From positions 1,302,001 through 1,366,000 of the forward strand of contig NZ_CP150667.1 of assembly GCF_038024065.1 (NCBI RefSeq): 64,000 nt of DNA, in the 5' to 3' direction. Shown here in pieces: positions 51,084 to 60,534 of the stretch (positions are counted from its first letter, which is position 1; each line of letters begins with the position of its first letter). Made by a program: the position numbers and the translations under genes. The notes beneath the pieces are model-generated. The model worked only from the letters and a program-made list of their open reading frames with translations. It ran no database searches and was not told the origin of the DNA. The DNA is from Polaribacter sejongensis (lineage in GTDB: Bacteria; Bacteroidota; Bacteroidia; Flavobacteriales; Flavobacteriaceae).

Positions 51084-52400
51084 TTACTCTTCGTTAGCCC
51101 AGTTTAACCTGTCTTGTTGATTATATTGCCAAGGAGCTCCATTATTTTCGATGTTTGTCATCATCATATTTAACTCTTGTGGCGCTGCACTTTCTTCCAT
51201 TACTAAATATCTTCTCATATCCATAATTATAGAAAGAGGATCTATGTTTACAGGACATTCTTCTACACAAGCATTACAACTTGTACACGCCCAAAGTTCT
51301 TCTGGAGAAATATAATCGTTTAATAATTGTTTACCATCATCAACAAAAACACCTTTATTAGCATCGATATTTCTACCAACTTCTTCTAAACGATCACGAG
51401 TATCCATCATGATTTTTCTTGGTGATAATTCTTTTCCGGTAAGGTTTGCAGGACAAGATGATGTACATCTACCACACTCCGTACAGGTGTATGCGTTTAA
51501 TAATTGTACCCAGTTTAAATCTGCAACGTCAGATGCTCCAAATTTTTCTGGAATTGCTTCTTCCGCTCCTTCAGCTGGAGCTGCATAAGGATCTGCATCT
51601 GGATCCATCATTAATTTTACTTCTGTAGTAACAGAATCTAAATTGGTAAACTGCCCTTTTGGGTTTAAATTTGCAAAATAGGTATTTGGAAACGCTAATA
51701 AGATGTGTAAATGTTTTGAGTAATATAAGTAGTTTAAGAAAACTAAAATTCCTAAAATATGAATCCACCATGCAGTTCTTTCTATTGTATGTAAACCTTC
51801 TGGAGAAAAACCATCAAATAACGGTGCTATAAACTGACTGATTGTATTCCCTACTCCTGCTTGCTGAAAACTAGCGTCTGTAGCATTCATAACCAAAAAC
51901 AATGTCATTAACACCATTTCAAAATAAAGGATATAATTTCCATCATTTTTAGGCCAACCTTTCATTTCCTTACTTAAGAAACGTTTAATATTAGATATAT
52001 TTCTACGTAACCAAAAAACAATAACAGCTACAAAAACTAAGACTGCTAATACTTCGAAAACACCAATTAAAAATCCATATATACCATTACCTAAAAGCCC
52101 TTGAAAAACTCTGTGAGTTCCAAATAACCCATCAATAATAATTTCTAAAACTTCTATATTTATAATGATAAAACCAACATACACAATAATGTGAAGCGCT
52201 CCTGAAAAAGGTCTTTTTACCATTTTAGATTGCCCAAGAGCAATCATCATCATATTTTTTAAACGCTCAGGCTTTTTATCCGTACGATTAACCTCTTTTC
52301 CTAATTTTATATTTCTAAATAATTTGCGAATATTCATCACAAAAAAACTAAGTCCTAAAGCTAATGCTAAAGCAAAGATTATGTTTGGTAAGTATTGCAT
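51084..52400 (-). CDS. membrane-bound [4Fe-4S] electron-transfer protein
   Basis: 438 residues. Five hydrophobic segments (about 4-24, 65-90, 100-125, 155-175 and 205-225) resemble a NarI/HdrE-type heme b membrane domain. A soluble domain follows with two [4Fe-4S] motifs, CTECGRCTSSCP (near 317-328) and CTSCNACVEECP (near 373-384). The next gene supplies the CCG subunit. In Flavobacteriia this pair is conserved next to the MCE and amidase genes. A role in quinone-linked electron transfer is likely but the partner is unknown. Confidence 0.9.
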   Translation of the reverse strand: MQYLPNIIFALALALGLSFFVMNIRKLFRNIKLGKEVNRTDKKPERLKNMMMIALGQSKMVKRPFSGALHIIVYVGFIIINIEVLEIIIDGLFGTHRVFQGLLGNGIYGFLIGVFEVLAVLVFVAVIVFWLRRNISNIKRFLSKEMKGWPKNDGNYILYFEMVLMTLFLVMNATDASFQQAGVGNTISQFIAPLFDGFSPEGLHTIERTAWWIHILGILVFLNYLYYSKHLHILLAFPNTYFANLNPKGQFTNLDSVTTEVKLMMDPDADPYAAPAEGAEEAIPEKFGASDVADLNWVQLLNAYTCTECGRCTSSCPANLTGKELSPRKIMMDTRDRLEEVGRNIDANKGVFVDDGKQLLNDYISPEELWACTSCNACVEECPVNIDPLSIIMDMRRYLVMEESAAPQELNMMMTNIENNGAPWQYNQQDRLNWANEE

Positions 52401-52423
52401 ATTCGTAAAGGGTTTATGTGAAA

Positions 52424-53395
52424 TTAGTTGTTTTCTTCGTTGTCTAATTCGTCGTCTTCAGTAGGTGTATAAGGCTTTGCTTTTTTACCAAATAATGAAA
52501 AGTGTACAAATCGCTTAGGGTTCAACTTCATTTCTCTAAGCAATTCTTCTAGTTCTTTAGAAGCGTTTTCTAAATTTGTGTACATCGCTTCATCAGTAAT
52601 TAATTTACCAATAGTACCTTTACCAGAATTGATACCTTCTAATATTGTATTAACAGAAGTAAGCGTATGTTCTGCTTTTTTCACAATCCTGCCAATATCT
52701 GCATTTGCTAACGTATCTGAAACTTTTGCAAAATTTTCTGTAATTGTTTTTGTGTTTTTTACACTTGCTTTTAAATCTGAAGAAGTAGCATCTATCATTC
52801 CGTTTACAGAAGACATCATCTTATTTACTTCATTTAAAGTAGCTTCTAAGCTAGAAACCGAATTTTTTAGACTATTCTGTGTGTTTGTATCTAAAATATT
52901 GTTTACATTTTTAAACAATGAATCAGCTCTTACCATTACTGTCTCTAACTTTGCCTGTATAGGATCTAAACGCTCACCAATAGAAGTAAATAAACTAGAT
53001 TCAATTTCACCTTTAAGATAATCTCCAGAAACAGCCATTTCTCCTTCATAATTAGGTATTATTGCTAAGTTAGAACCACCTAAAGGGCTTGGAGAATATA
53101 TTTTTACAATACTCTTTTTAGAGAAATCAAAATCTTTTTCAATAGCGAAATTAACTACTAATTGCCCTTTTTTATCATTTGACTTATTAAAAGCAATATC
53201 TATAACCTTACCTACTTTTAACCCATTAATAGTTACTGAGCTAGACTCCGTTAAACCACCAATATTGGTGTATTCTACTTTGAAGTAACGGGTACTTCCA
53301 TCAAACAAGTTTTGACCTTTTAAAAAATTATATCCCCATATAAATATGAATATAATAACAATAGCTACAATTCCTGTTTTTAATTCTTTAGACAT
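52424..53395 (-). CDS. MCE/MlaD family lipid-transport protein
   Basis: 323 residues. One N-terminal membrane helix (6-24) is followed by a single MCE domain (about 36-115: YFKVEYTNIGGLTESSSVTINGLKVGKV). A long helical region with coiled-coil potential (about 140-290) follows and then an acidic tail. MCE proteins form hexameric lipid channels across the periplasm. No Mla ATPase or permease is beside it. The neighbours lptD and the amidase point to envelope maintenance. Confidence 0.92.
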   Translation of the reverse strand: MSKELKTGIVAIVIIFIFIWGYNFLKGQNLFDGSTRYFKVEYTNIGGLTESSSVTINGLKVGKVIDIAFNKSNDKKGQLVVNFAIEKDFDFSKKSIVKIYSPSPLGGSNLAIIPNYEGEMAVSGDYLKGEIESSLFTSIGERLDPIQAKLETVMVRADSLFKNVNNILDTNTQNSLKNSVSSLEATLNEVNKMMSSVNGMIDATSSDLKASVKNTKTITENFAKVSDTLANADIGRIVKKAEHTLTSVNTILEGINSGKGTIGKLITDEAMYTNLENASKELEELLREMKLNPKRFVHFSLFGKKAKPYTPTEDDELDNEENN

Positions 53396-53449
53396 CCATA
53401 AAAGTTTAATAACAAAACTACTAATAATTTTTGGTTGAAACCATCAAAT

Positions 53450-54541
53450 CTATTGTATTTTAAGCGCTTCTTGTACAGAGATCTTTTCTCCATTCTTAAA
53501 AGCAACAATAAAAGCAGATGTATATCCTTTAGATTTTGCCACCCTTAAAGATTGTTTTACACTACTATAGTTAGACGTATTTCCAAAATAATATTTATAA
53601 AAACTCCCCACAGGAACTCTTTCTATATCTCTTAAACCTTTAAAATTATATGCTTTTGTTTCTATTTTATTTTTTCCTGAAGCAACTTGCACTTTGTATT
53701 CTACATTACCTACTACTTTGCTTTCTGACACATTATTGTTTACAGTATTTAGTTTTAAATTACCTATATAATTTAAAACAGCCGCTGTAATGGCAGTTCC
53801 CATTTGTTCCTGACCTTTTTTAGAGTTTAGGTATCTACCTTCTGTTTTATTAGTTAAAAAACCTAATTCCACCAAAACACTTGGCATAATTGTTTCTCTT
53901 AAAACCTGAAAATTATCTTGCTTTACCTTTCTATCGTGTCTTTTTAGTTTAGAGGTAAAACTATGTTGAATTAAACTCGCAATTGCTAAACTTCTATCTA
54001 AGTTTTCTTCTTGTAAAAGCGATAATCCGATTACAGATTCTGCTGAATTAGAATCAAATCCTTTATACTTCTCTTCATAATTATCTTCATAAAAAATGGC
54101 AGCATTTTCCCTTTTGGCAATTTCTAGGTTCTTTTTATTACCTCTTAACCCTAAAACAAAAGTACCAGCACCGTATGCATTAGAGGTATGAGAGTCGCAA
54201 TGAATAGACAGAAATAAGTCTGCTTTTGCATGATTTGCTATTTCTCCTCTTTTCCATAAATCTATAAAAACATCATCATCTCTGGTATAAACAACTTTTA
54301 TATCACTCGTTTTAGATAATTTTTTACCGACAATTAACGCAACTTTTAACGCTATATTCTTCTCTTTATAACCGTTACCCATGTTACCAGGGTCTTTACC
54401 ACCATGGCCTGCATCAATAACAACTACATATTCTTTTTGCCCAAAGACTAATGATGGGTTCATTAAAAATGAGAACACAAAGAGAAAAAATAGAAGATTT
54501 TTAACTTTGATATTAATTTTGTGATTTTCTTTAATTTGCAT
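53450..54541 (-). CDS. N-acetylmuramoyl-L-alanine amidase with SPOR-like domain
   Basis: 363 residues from the ATG at 54541. After a signal peptide (about 1-36) comes an Amidase_3 domain: VVIDAGHGGKDPGN (first zinc His), Glu in the KEKNIALKVA segment, SIHCDSH (second His) and VLVELGFLTN (catalytic Glu). The last ~75 residues (YKVQVASGKNKIE to AFIVAFKNGE) look like a SPOR domain that binds denuded glycan at septa. It cleaves the bond between muramic acid and the stem peptide. Divergent from lptD. Confidence 0.93.
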   Translation of the reverse strand: MQIKENHKINIKVKNLLFFLFVFSFLMNPSLVFGQKEYVVVIDAGHGGKDPGNMGNGYKEKNIALKVALIVGKKLSKTSDIKVVYTRDDDVFIDLWKRGEIANHAKADLFLSIHCDSHTSNAYGAGTFVLGLRGNKKNLEIAKRENAAIFYEDNYEEKYKGFDSNSAESVIGLSLLQEENLDRSLAIASLIQHSFTSKLKRHDRKVKQDNFQVLRETIMPSVLVELGFLTNKTEGRYLNSKKGQEQMGTAITAAVLNYIGNLKLNTVNNNVSESKVVGNVEYKVQVASGKNKIETKAYNFKGLRDIERVPVGSFYKYYFGNTSNYSSVKQSLRVAKSKGYTSAFIVAFKNGEKISVQEALKIQ

Positions 54542-54555
54542 CAATAAAATTTAAC

Positions 54556-54563
54556 TAATTTTG
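54556..54563 (+). promoter_or_regulatory. candidate -7 box of lptD
   Basis: TAATTTTG; a second TAAATTTG follows at 54570-54577. Either would place the transcription start near or after 54570, which argues for translation of lptD from the downstream TTG at 54635. Confidence 0.4.
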
Positions 54564-54634
54564 GCTTCGTAAATTTGGTGTTTCAAATATTGAGCCATAC
54601 TTTTAACCTTTATACAAAAATAGCATTTAAAGCC

Positions 54635-57295
54635 TTGCAAACAAACCTATCATACATTCTTTTATTTTGCGGCATATTTTTTATAGAAATAGGCTTTTCT
54701 CAAGAACTAAAATCTGAAGAAAAAACAGCAATTACTAATGTTGAGAAAGATTCTCTATTTAAAAGTAAGAGAGATTCTTTGGCATTAAAAAACACAGATT
54801 CTATTTCTTTAGACTCTATAAAACCTAAAGAGACTATAGAAGACATTATTGTGCATGTTGCTACAGACTACACCATACAAAACGCAAAAGACCAAACGGT
54901 TACTCTTTATAACGAAGCAAACATCACGTATACAGATATTGATTTAAAAGCAGGTTTAATTGTTGTTGATTATAAGAAAAACACTCTTTTTGCAAAAGGA
55001 ATTATAGATAGTACAGGCTATGTGCAACGTCCTATATTTAAACAAGGAAGTCAGGAATCTGAACAAGATTCTATTATCTATAATTTTAAAACTGAAAGAG
55101 CTTTAATCTACGGATTAAAAACAAAACAAGGAGAAATGTTTACGTATGGAGAAAAAACCAAACGTATAAATGACTCAACTATTTATATAAGAAACATTCG
55201 TTTTACGACTTCAGAGAAGAAGAATCCGGATTATTACATAGCAACTGACAAAGCTAAATTAGTGCCTGGAAAAAAGATTATTGTAGGAACTAGTAATTTA
55301 GTTTTAGCAGACATACCTACACCTATATTTTTACCTTTTGCCTATTTTCCAATAACAGAAACAAGTGTTTCGGGGTTTTTAATTCCGTCTTTTGATACTG
55401 GTAGTAGTGATAGAGGTATTGGTTTTCAGAACGGTGGTTATTACTTTGCTATTAGTGACTATATGGATTTAACGGTTTTAGGTGATGTGTATTCTAACGG
55501 AAGTTGGGGTTCAATAATATCGTCTAACTATAGAAAGCGGTACCGTTTTAATGGTTCTTTTAGTTTAAATTTCGAAAACAATATAAGTGGAATTAGAGGT
55601 TTTGATGATTATAGTAAATCTAACAATTTTAACATTAGATGGTCTCATAGTCAGGATGCTAAGGCGAGTCCTAATTCTAGTTTTTCTGCTTCTGTAAACC
55701 TAGGTAGTAGTAAGTTTTTTAGAGAATCTCAAAATCAATATAATATAGCAGAGACATTAACTAATACATTTAACTCTTCTATAAACTATAGCAAAACTTT
55801 TGTGGGTACGCCGTTTAACATGAACCTTACCGCTAGTCATCAACAAAATACAAATACAGAAGCTATAACAATGACTTTACCCTCATTAACGGTAAATATG
55901 AATAGGATATACCCATTTGCAGGAAAAAATGGTATACAAAAAACTCCTATTCAAAAAATGGGGTTTAATTACACCATGCAAGGTCAGTATTTAATTAACA
56001 CTACAGATGATGAGTTTTTTACACCAAAAATGTTTGAAACAGCAAGATCTGGAATGCAACATAAAACAGGAACCAGTACTAACATAAAAGCCTTTAAATA
56101 CTTTACATTATCTCCAAGTGCTAATTATGAAGAAACTTGGCAGTTTGATTATATTCAGAAAGATTATGATGTTACCGATAATGTTGTAGTAACTGACACG
56201 CTTAGAGGTTTTAAAAGCTACAGAGAGTACAATGCAGGAGTTAGTTTATCTACAAATATTTATGGTACTTTTAATTTTAAGAAAGGAAGATTAAAGACCA
56301 TTCGTCATACTTTTAGACCTTCTGTTTCTTATTCTTACAGACCCGATTTTAAAGATAAATACATAAAACAAGTACAACAAAGTGCAGATGCTACAGACTT
56401 ATTAGACTACACTGTTTATGACCAAGGTATTTATGGTGCTCCGTCTTCTGGATTAAGTAATTCTATCGGTATTTCTTTAAACAACGTTTTAGAAGCAAAA
56501 ATGGCTCCCAAAGACCCAGATAGCGATGAGGAAGATGAAAAAATAACGATTTTAAATAATTTAAATTTTAGTAGTTCTTATAATATTGCCGCAGATAGTT
56601 TACGATGGTCTCCGGTTAGTTTTTCTGCAGGTACACGTTTGTTTAAAGATAAGTTATCTGTTAATTTAAGTGGTTCTATGGATCCTTATAAAGTAAATAG
56701 CGACGGTGTAAGAATTAACGAGTTTAATGCAAATATATTAAGATTAACAAATGCTAATTTAACTGCAAATTACTCTATATCTAGTACCGATTTTGATAAA
56801 GACAAAAAGGACAAATCTAAACAAAGCGGCAACGGAGGAGACAATAATGTAGATGTTATTGGTGCAGATATTAATCCTACTGGTAGAGATAATAGAAACA
56901 ACGCTGGTAATACAGAAGAAACAGATAAAAAGAAAGAAACCCAGCTATATAAAGCTGACATCCCTTGGTCTATCAATTTAGCCTACTCTACTAATTATAC
57001 AAATAATGGTATTGACGGCGGTAGTATTGGTGTACACAGTATTATGTTTAGTGGTAATTTAGAACTCTCTCCAAAATGGAAAATGGGCTATTCTTCTGGT
57101 TACGATGTTAAAGGAGGTGCTTTTACGTTTTCTAGATTCAATTTCACGAGAGATTTAGATAGCTGGCAATTTAATTTTAATTGGGTTCCTTTTGGTACAA
57201 ATTCATCTTACACCTTTTTTATTGGTGTAAAATCTTCTGTCTTATCAGATCTTAAATGGGATAAAAGCAAACCTGCGGATAGAACGTTGTTTTAA
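54635..57295 (+). CDS. lptD: LPS-assembly outer-membrane protein LptD
   Basis: About 886 residues from a TTG at 54635. The frame is open from a TTG at 54575, but candidate -7 boxes lie at 54556-54577 and no ATG precedes the signal peptide (LLFCGIFFIEIGFSQ), so I prefer the downstream start. The N-terminal periplasmic part is an OstA-like beta-taco (DQTVTLYNEANITYTDIDLKAG and GIIDSTG). A long barrel region follows (from about residue 210) with aromatic alternating strands and no hydrophobic helices. LptD inserts lipopolysaccharide in the outer leaflet; its LptE partner is not in the window. The gene ends 12 bases before a heptad array. Confidence 0.9.
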   Translation: MQTNLSYILLFCGIFFIEIGFSQELKSEEKTAITNVEKDSLFKSKRDSLALKNTDSISLDSIKPKETIEDIIVHVATDYTIQNAKDQTVTLYNEANITYTDIDLKAGLIVVDYKKNTLFAKGIIDSTGYVQRPIFKQGSQESEQDSIIYNFKTERALIYGLKTKQGEMFTYGEKTKRINDSTIYIRNIRFTTSEKKNPDYYIATDKAKLVPGKKIIVGTSNLVLADIPTPIFLPFAYFPITETSVSGFLIPSFDTGSSDRGIGFQNGGYYFAISDYMDLTVLGDVYSNGSWGSIISSNYRKRYRFNGSFSLNFENNISGIRGFDDYSKSNNFNIRWSHSQDAKASPNSSFSASVNLGSSKFFRESQNQYNIAETLTNTFNSSINYSKTFVGTPFNMNLTASHQQNTNTEAITMTLPSLTVNMNRIYPFAGKNGIQKTPIQKMGFNYTMQGQYLINTTDDEFFTPKMFETARSGMQHKTGTSTNIKAFKYFTLSPSANYEETWQFDYIQKDYDVTDNVVVTDTLRGFKSYREYNAGVSLSTNIYGTFNFKKGRLKTIRHTFRPSVSYSYRPDFKDKYIKQVQQSADATDLLDYTVYDQGIYGAPSSGLSNSIGISLNNVLEAKMAPKDPDSDEEDEKITILNNLNFSSSYNIAADSLRWSPVSFSAGTRLFKDKLSVNLSGSMDPYKVNSDGVRINEFNANILRLTNANLTANYSISSTDFDKDKKDKSKQSGNGGDNNVDVIGADINPTGRDNRNNAGNTEETDKKKETQLYKADIPWSINLAYSTNYTNNGIDGGSIGVHSIMFSGNLELSPKWKMGYSSGYDVKGGAFTFSRFNFTRDLDSWQFNFNWVPFGTNSSYTFFIGVKSSVLSDLKWDKSKPADRTLF

Positions 57296-57300
57296 AAAAA

Positions 57301-57363
57301 CAATATTCAGTATTCAGTATTCAGTATTCAGTATTCAGTATTCAGTATTCAGTATTCAGTATT
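57301..57363 (+). repeat. CAGTATT heptanucleotide array after lptD
   Basis: CAATATT followed by eight exact CAGTATT units (57308-57363), ending CAAAACT. It starts 6 bases after the lptD stop. Confidence 0.95.
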
Positions 57364-57459
57364 CAAAACTAAAATACTTAGACTCTCTCATACGAACAAT
57401 CGTTAAAACTTATTAACTTTGTTACTTTAGAATTCTCTAATTTAGAAACATAAAATCTA

Positions 57460-57840
57460 ATGAAAAAAATAATAACAACTACAAAAGCACCAGCTCCAAT
57501 AGGACCATATAATCAAGCTGTATTAAGCGGAAATACTTTATACACTTCTGGTCAAATTGCCATCAATCCAGAAAATGGAGAATTGGTTTTATCTTCTATA
57601 AAAGAAGAAACAACTCAGGTTATGGAAAATCTAAAAGAAGTATTGGCTGCCGCTGATATGACTTTCGAAAACGTCATTAAAACTTCTATTTTTATTTCTG
57701 ATATGCATAATTTCGGAGAAATAAATGCTATTTACGGAAACTATTTTAACGAAGAAATAGCTCCTGCAAGAGAAACCGTAGAAGTAGCTAACTTACCGAA
57801 GTTTGTAAATGTAGAAATAAGTGCAATTGCTATTAAATAG
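57460..57840 (+). CDS. ridA: RidA family reactive-intermediate deaminase
   Basis: 126 residues, full length. It hydrolyses enamine/imine intermediates released by PLP enzymes. Typical segments: APAPIGPYNQAVLSGNTLYTSGQIAINP (near 10-37), the substrate Arg in PARETVEVANLP (near 107-118) and the terminal VNVEISAIAI. Its 3' end overlaps that of the convergent mgsA by 8 bases. Confidence 0.96.
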   Translation: MKKIITTTKAPAPIGPYNQAVLSGNTLYTSGQIAINPENGELVLSSIKEETTQVMENLKEVLAAADMTFENVIKTSIFISDMHNFGEINAIYGNYFNEEIAPARETVEVANLPKFVNVEISAIAIK

Positions 57841-58201
57841 CAATTGCCTTCATTAACAAGTCTGCAGAAGCAGGGTTTGTTGCTAACGGAACATTGTGTA
57901 CGTCACAAATTCTTAATAGCATTATAATATCTGGTTCGTGAGGGTGTTTTGCGTGAGGATCTCTAAAAAATAAGACCATATTGCATTTACCTTCTGCAAC
58001 TCTTGCTGCAATTTGCGCATCGCCTCCAATAGGACCAGATAAGAATTTTGTAACTACAAAACCCGCTTTTTCTGCTTTAGAACCTGTAGTTCCTGTAGAA
58101 ACTAACTTTATATTTTTTGTAAGCAAAACTTCTTTATGTTCATTTAAAAACTGAACCATTTCTGCTTTTTTGCCATCATGTGCAATAATTGCTATTTCCA
58201 T
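57833..58201 (-). CDS. mgsA: methylglyoxal synthase
   Basis: 122 residues, shorter than the E. coli enzyme (152) at both ends but with the whole core. It converts dihydroxyacetone phosphate to methylglyoxal. Motifs: AHDGKKAEM (near 7-15), STGTTG (phosphate loop near 36-41), SGPIGGDAQIA with the catalytic Asp (near 55-65) and FFRDPHAKHPHEPDI with the conserved His. It lies just downstream of gapA on the same strand but behind a strong terminator, so it probably has its own promoter. Confidence 0.95.
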   Translation of the reverse strand: MEIAIIAHDGKKAEMVQFLNEHKEVLLTKNIKLVSTGTTGSKAEKAGFVVTKFLSGPIGGDAQIAARVAEGKCNMVLFFRDPHAKHPHEPDIIMLLRICDVHNVPLATNPASADLLMKAIAI

Positions 58202-58235
58202 AAAATAGTATTAAATTTATTTAATCTAAAGATAA

Positions 58236-58276
58236 AAAAAAAGCCTGATAGAAAATTAATTCTATCAGGCTTTTTA
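58236..58276. terminator. terminator after gapA
   Basis: Stem AAAAAGCCTGATAGAA/TTCTATCAGGCTTTTT with a 6-nt loop; strong in both directions. Confidence 0.9.
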
Positions 58277-58297
58277 TTATGTGTAAGCTACTTTATA

Positions 58298-59314
<1,017 letters not shown>

Positions 59315-59325
59315 TTAATTATTTT

Positions 59326-60309
59326 TTATGTTGTTATGATATCAGAAATTCTAAGTAACTCGTGGTTTATAGAATGTCCACCAGCAATTGCTACTTTAAT
59401 ATCTGTACTAATTACTAAATTATCTTTTAAACCTACCATTAGATTTGTTTTACCATCTAATAATAACTCTACCGCTTTTACACCTAGTCTACTTGCTAAA
59501 ACTCTATCGAAACAAGAAGGAGAACCTCCTCTTTGCATATGACCAAGAATACTAACACGAACATCATATTCTGGTAAGTTTTGTTCTACATAACTAGCTA
59601 GTTCGTATACATTTTTACCAGATTTATCACCTTCTGCAACTACTACAATACTAGATGATTTACCTGCTCTTCTACTTCTTTCTAAAGATTCTAGCATTCT
59701 ATCTAATCCTAAATCTTCTTCAGGAATTAAGATTTCTTCTGCTCCTGCTCCTACACCTGCATTTAAAGCGATAAAACCTGCGTCACGCCCCATCACCTCA
59801 ACAAAGAAAAGTCTGTTATGTGAAGATGCTGTATCTCTAATTTTATCAATTGCTTCTACGGCTGTATTTAAAGCTGTGTCATACCCTAATGTATGTGAAG
59901 TTCCAAAAATATCATTATCAATAGTACCTGGAATACCTACTACAGGGAAACCAAATTCTTCGTTAAACAATACTGCTCCAGTAAAAGATCCATCTCCACC
60001 AATTACAACTAGTGCATCTACCTCACGTTCAATTAAGTTTTCGTAAGCTTTCTGTCTACCTTCTTTGGTTCTAAACCCTTTAGATCTAGCAGATTTTAAG
60101 ATTGTTCCTCCTTTGTTAATAATATTATGAACGCTCCTTGCATTTAAATCTACAAGATCATCTTCAATTAAACCTTCATATCCTCTATATATACCTACAC
60201 AACCTAAACTATAATAGGCACAAGACCTAACTACTGCTCTAATTGCGGCGTTCATTCCTGGAGCATCTCCTCCAGAAGTCATAACTGCTATTTTTTTAAT
60301 TTTCTTCAT
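59326..60309 (-). CDS. pfkA: ATP-dependent 6-phosphofructokinase
   Basis: 327 residues. ATP site TSGGDAPGMNAAIRAVVR (11-28), GGDGSFTGA (near 104-112; the Gly of GGDGS marks ATP rather than pyrophosphate use), catalytic PGTIDNDIFGTSHTLGYDTA (near 127-146), VEVMGRDAGFIAL and the substrate loop ILGHMQRGGSP. It phosphorylates fructose 6-phosphate and is first in the operon with gapA. A candidate -7 box is at 60465-60472. Confidence 0.98.
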   Translation of the reverse strand: MKKIKKIAVMTSGGDAPGMNAAIRAVVRSCAYYSLGCVGIYRGYEGLIEDDLVDLNARSVHNIINKGGTILKSARSKGFRTKEGRQKAYENLIEREVDALVVIGGDGSFTGAVLFNEEFGFPVVGIPGTIDNDIFGTSHTLGYDTALNTAVEAIDKIRDTASSHNRLFFVEVMGRDAGFIALNAGVGAGAEEILIPEEDLGLDRMLESLERSRRAGKSSSIVVVAEGDKSGKNVYELASYVEQNLPEYDVRVSILGHMQRGGSPSCFDRVLASRLGVKAVELLLDGKTNLMVGLKDNLVISTDIKVAIAGGHSINHELLRISDIITT

Positions 60310-60464
60310 ATCCTGATGTAAATTTACTGCTTTATAACCATTTAAAATAATAAAATTACGAAATCGTTTTAGGCTAATTTTCGTTATTATAAGTGAAAAG
60401 TAGCTATTTTTTTTTAATTATTTTAATGGTATACATTATTGTTTTGTTATTATTTTTTCAGACG

Positions 60465-60472
60465 CAAAAATA
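60465..60472 (-). promoter_or_regulatory. candidate -7 box of the pfkA-gapA operon
   Basis: The minus strand reads TATTTTTGCG, matching TAnnTTTG, 155 bases before the pfkA start, implying a leader of about 150 nt. No -33 element is obvious. Confidence 0.35.
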
Positions 60473-60534
60473 ACCATGAACTCGAAAAAATTAAATGATA
60501 AAAATCACTTTTGTTTTAATAAATTGTAAGTTTA

